From Rubrivivax rivuli (GTDB taxonomy: Bacteria; Pseudomonadota; Gammaproteobacteria; Burkholderiales; Burkholderiaceae_C), in assembly GCF_004016505.1 (NCBI RefSeq), contig NZ_SACR01000008.1, positions 1 to 59,362 on the forward strand: 59,362 bases of DNA, given 5' to 3'. The notes beneath the pieces are model-generated. The model saw nothing but the letters and a program-made list of their open reading frames with translations, was not told the origin of the DNA and searched no databases. Position numbers and translations under genes: made by a program. Shown one piece after another: positions 57,113-59,362 of this stretch (the stretch's first letter is position 1; every line of letters begins with the position of its first letter).

Positions 57113-57478
57113 ATGAAACCTACTTTGCAAGCGCTTGTCATTCTCGCGGGCGGCGCTTTAAGCAGTGCAAGCATGTCGGCCACGAACGCGGACCACTGTT
57201 CGGGTACAGAGGGCTGGGCCACCTCGATGGCGTTCGTACATCTCAAGAACGCCCAGCAGACGGGCAACGACAAGGTGGACTTCAAGAAGACAAAGACGGT
57301 TCGCCTCGCATCCGAGAAGATCGGAAAGGACTTGTTTCGACAGGTCCATCACGTGACCTTCACCGAGATAACCGGACGGAAGATTGAAGTCATCACCGTC
57401 AACAGCGCATCAAGCAAAGAGTGTTCGATGTCCGGTGTCCAAGTCTTCGTTGTGTCACAGCAGCTGGGTGAGCGGTGA
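57113..57478 (+). CDS. Cassette 16: predicted secreted protein
   Basis: The 121-residue protein has a signal peptide (LQALVILAGGALSSASMSA, cleavage near residue 24). A small mature domain with two cysteines follows (ADHCSGTEG; SKECSMSGV), plus alternating beta strands (TVRLASEKIG, HHVTFTEITGRKIEVITVN, VQVFVVSQQL). No family is recognised. It is likely periplasmic with one disulfide. The stop TGA lies just before attC16. Confidence 0.78.
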   Translation: MKPTLQALVILAGGALSSASMSATNADHCSGTEGWATSMAFVHLKNAQQTGNDKVDFKKTKTVRLASEKIGKDLFRQVHHVTFTEITGRKIEVITVNSASSKECSMSGVQVFVVSQQLGER

Positions 57479-57479
57479 G

Positions 57480-57608
57480 GCCTAACCCCTCGCTCAGCCC
57501 CCGACCCGCTACAGCACGCCAGCTTGCCCGTGCGGCGCGCTGGCTTATGCTGCACCGCACGGGCAAGCCGTCCTGCCTCCGCGGTCGGGGTTAGCTCGAA
57601 CGTTAGGC
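57480..57608 (+). repeat. attC16 (type 2, 129 bp)
   Basis: GCCTAAC at 57480, GTTAGGC at 57602-57608. Inner arms AGCTTGCCCGTGCGG/CCGCACGGGCAAGC. Confidence 0.93.
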
Positions 57609-57881
57609 AGCACGAGCCAAGTCGCTGGTTGGCCTCCACCTCGCCTTGCGGCAGTCGCCGCAGAGACACGCGCTCCGGCTGCTTCTTCGCGGCTTCTTCG
57701 GCCTGCACTACCTCGCGCCTGGGTTCCGCTCCGCTGCCCGTCATCGCGGCCCGTCTAAGGCCGGGCCGCTCTGGGAATGCCGCGGCGCTCATCAACTTCT
57801 GGCCCCTGTCTCAGCCGGCGCTAAGGCGCCGGGGAACGGAGGTCACTCGCCCCAAGCCCTGGGCATTCACCTCAGCGTGCT
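57603..57881 (+). repeat. Cassette 17: ORF-less family B, copy B4
   Basis: This 279-bp body has H2 GCGGCCCG (57746-57753)/CGGGCCGC (57762-57769), the C-G state as in B1. H3 is intact, and H1 is GCGGC-AGTC-GCCGC with a changed loop. Confidence 0.8.
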
Positions 57882-58009
57882 GCCTAACCCTTCGCTCAGC
57901 CGCGACCCCACACGGCAAGCCGCTTGGGCGTCGTGGCGCCTTTGCTTATGCTGCGCCACGCCGCCCAAGCGCCCTGCCGCGCGGGTCGCGGTTAGCTCAA
58001 ACGTTAGGC
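57882..58009 (+). repeat. attC17 (type 3, 128 bp)
   Basis: GCCTAAC at 57882, GTTAGGC at 58003-58009. Stem CGCGACCC/GGGTCGCG, close to attC2. Confidence 0.92.
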
Positions 58010-58016
58010 GTCAGAA

Positions 58017-58550
58017 ATGAAGACACTCACTCTCGTTGCACTGCTGCTTCACTTCGCACTTGCGAGCGCTTCAGATCTTCCGAATCAACGTCTTTCTCAG
58101 CTCGTCGCGGCAGATCAAGAGGTACGTCGCAGCGGTATCACGCCAGAGGGCTGGGCAGCCGCCGCCAAAGCAGACGCTGAGCGTCGCGTTGAGGTACTCG
58201 CCATGCTGAAGCAAGGCTCAATTCGAACGTCACTCGACTACGAGAATGCCGCTCTCATCATGCAGCACGGCACTCAGCCGAACGACTACAGACTCGCACA
58301 CGCCTTGGCAACCGTTGCGGCAACGCTGAAACCGGACAGTCGCTTTGCCCGCTGGCTGCAGACCGCAACGTGGGACCGACTCCTCCACAGCCTCGGAAAG
58401 CCACAGTGGTACGGAACACAGAAGCAACGCGACCCGGCCTCGGGCCAGTTCAGAGAGCTTCCGAACGAGCCCGACATCTCAGATGAACATCGCCAGAACC
58501 TGAACGAACCTGCCGTTCGCCGAGCGACACGAAGTCCCGTGCCCAAATGA
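58017..58550 (+). CDS. Cassette 18: DUF6624-like exported protein
   Basis: The 177-residue product has a signal peptide (MKTLTLVALLLHFALASAS). The mature domain resembles DUF6624 as I recall it: DYENAALIMQHGTQPNDY, LAHALATVAA, ATWDRLLHSLGKPQWYGTQ, then LPNEPDISDEHRQNL. Function is unknown. The start is only 8 bp after attC17, leaving no room for a long leader. It is complete and ends 8 bp before attC18. Confidence 0.82.
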   Translation: MKTLTLVALLLHFALASASDLPNQRLSQLVAADQEVRRSGITPEGWAAAAKADAERRVEVLAMLKQGSIRTSLDYENAALIMQHGTQPNDYRLAHALATVAATLKPDSRFARWLQTATWDRLLHSLGKPQWYGTQKQRDPASGQFRELPNEPDISDEHRQNLNEPAVRRATRSPVPK

Positions 58551-58557
58551 CGCTGAC

Positions 58558-58686
58558 GCCTAACCCCTCGCTCAGCCCCCGACCCGCTACGGCAGGCCGT
58601 CTTGCCCGCGCGGCGCGCTGGTTTATGCTGCACCACGCGGGCAAGCCGCCCTGCCTCCGCGGTCGGGGTTAGCTCGAACGTTAGGC
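58558..58686 (+). repeat. attC18 (type 2, 129 bp)
   Basis: GCCTAAC at 58558, GTTAGGC at 58680-58686. Inner arms CTTGCCCGCGCGG / CCACGCGGGCAAG. Confidence 0.93.
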
Positions 58687-58716
58687 CGCACACAACACCT
58701 TATCAGGTGCTTCGAC

Positions 58717-59211
58717 ATGAATACCGAGCAACGCTTTCTCCCAACCTTCTACGATGTGAACTGGCGAGGGCCTATGAGCCTTAAAGAGGCTCAGCAGACT
58801 CGACATGATTCATATGTTCTATACATGGTGTGCGGCACACACATGATCTACGGAAAGTCGACTCTTCTTTACATAGGCCAAACCCAGAGGTCTGCGGGAA
58901 AACGGATCGCAGAGCATCGTTGGATCGAAGAACTCCCCGATCCCGCTGAGATCTATTTTGGCGCCATCTCCCCACCCATTGAAAAGTGGAGTGATATAAG
59001 GCCAGACGAGGATTATCCTGTTCCCCCTCCAGAAACGCTGAATGCAATCGAGTCCCTCCTAATCTATTCACATCAACCAGGATTCAACTCAAGAAGCATT
59101 GGGCGGCCACCAAGGACAACAACGGACATTGCGTTGTTCAACACCGGGCGGAGATCCGTCCTACTGCCAGAGATCAGTTCCATGTACTGGGGTAACCGCA
59201 GTGCGGCCTAA
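58717..59211 (+). CDS. Cassette 19: GIY-YIG nuclease-like protein
   Basis: The 164-residue protein has the GIY-YIG core: VLYMV (34-38, GIY position), LLYIGQTQ (50-57, YIG position), catalytic Arg R63 and H67 in GKRIAEH, Glu E112 in NAIESLLIY and Asn N124 in GFNSRS. All key positions (Tyr, Tyr, Arg, Glu, Asn) are filled, so nuclease activity is plausible. No extra DNA-binding domain is visible. Start is 36 bp after the junction, and the stop TAA is part of attC19. Confidence 0.82.
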   Translation: MNTEQRFLPTFYDVNWRGPMSLKEAQQTRHDSYVLYMVCGTHMIYGKSTLLYIGQTQRSAGKRIAEHRWIEELPDPAEIYFGAISPPIEKWSDIRPDEDYPVPPPETLNAIESLLIYSHQPGFNSRSIGRPPRTTTDIALFNTGRRSVLLPEISSMYWGNRSAA

Positions 59212-59337
59212 CCCCTCGCTCAGCCCCCGACCCACTACGGCAGGCGTCGTAAGCCCGGCGCCCGCCGTTCGTAGCATCATCGGTCACCGGGCTTACGCCG
59301 CCTGCCTCCGCGGTCGGGGTTAGCTCGAACGTTAGGC
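59206..59337 (+). repeat. attC19 (type 1, 132 bp)
   Basis: GCCTAAC at 59206 overlaps the GIY-YIG stop; GTTAGGC at 59331-59337. Nearly identical to attC3, with one change (CCCACTACGG for CCCGCTACGG). Confidence 0.94.
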
Positions 59338-59362
59338 CCCACAGCCGAAAGTCACGGAACTC
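59332..59362 (+). other. Start of cassette 20 (cut by window end)
   Basis: Sequence continues after the attC19 junction for 31 bp without a start codon, so the array goes on past the window. Confidence 0.8.

Noticed and set aside
48929..59337. Regular array of near-identical repeats that might suggest CRISPR
   Set aside because: Units are 126-134 bp, internally inverted and spaced by variable genes, with GCCTAAC/GTTAGGC ends next to an integron integrase. They are attC sites, and no cas gene is present.

Overview
The window is a high-G+C (about 70% by eye) bacterial chromosome segment. Gene content and protein style (Bug-family solute receptor, benzoylformate-decarboxylase-like enzyme, CTGT-N8-ACAG LexA box, fli operon layout) suggest a betaproteobacterium of the order Burkholderiales, probably near the Rubrivivax/Leptothrix/Methylibium group. 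This assignment is inference, since no rRNA gene is present.

Region 1 (1-11.9 kb) is a flagellar basal-body and export cluster. fliE points left. A long rightward operon follows: fliF-G-H-I-J-K-L-M-N-O-P-Q-R, giving the MS ring, C ring, export ATPase complex, hook-length control and export gate.

Region 2 (11.9-22.2 kb) is a tight leftward seven-gene block: GH13 glucosidase, PhyH-type dioxygenase, Zn-alcohol dehydrogenase, esterase, tannase/feruloyl-esterase-like protein, esterase and GH92 glycosidase. It is divergent from an AraC regulator, and a 14-bp inverted repeat lies in the shared upstream region.

Region 3 (22.2-33.6 kb) looks like aromatic-acid uptake and oxidation. It has a Liv-type ABC transporter whose LivF is fused in frame to a benzaldehyde/salicylaldehyde-type aldehyde dehydrogenase, a periplasmic receptor, an AraC regulator, a Bug receptor, a benzoylformate-decarboxylase-like ThDP enzyme and an amidohydrolase. 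Region 4 (33.6-43.4 kb) is mixed housekeeping: VOC protein, Rossmann oxidoreductase, beta-CASP nuclease, MgtC/DUF4010 membrane protein, prolyl-4-hydroxylase-like protein, YaaA, esterase, and a large propeller-GGDEF diguanylate cyclase.

Region 5 (43.4 kb to the end) is the most striking part: a sedentary chromosomal integron. An integron integrase (intI) with a perfect LexA box upstream overlaps the start of dnaE2, the error-prone polymerase, so both appear to sit in one SOS-controlled operon. On the other side lie a small conserved gene, an attI core, and at least 19 complete cassettes with 19 attC sites, all in the same orientation; the array runs off the window. Twelve cassettes carry an ORF: a weak hypothetical, GNAT, HEPN-like, DUF2200, two lipoproteins, YidD-like, a small membrane protein, an L7/L12-like tandem repeat, a secreted protein, DUF6624-like and GIY-YIG. 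Seven cassettes have no convincing ORF and fall into two repeated families: family A (3 copies) and family B (4 copies). Family B shows a covarying hairpin and is the best candidate here for an undescribed structured RNA or ssDNA element.
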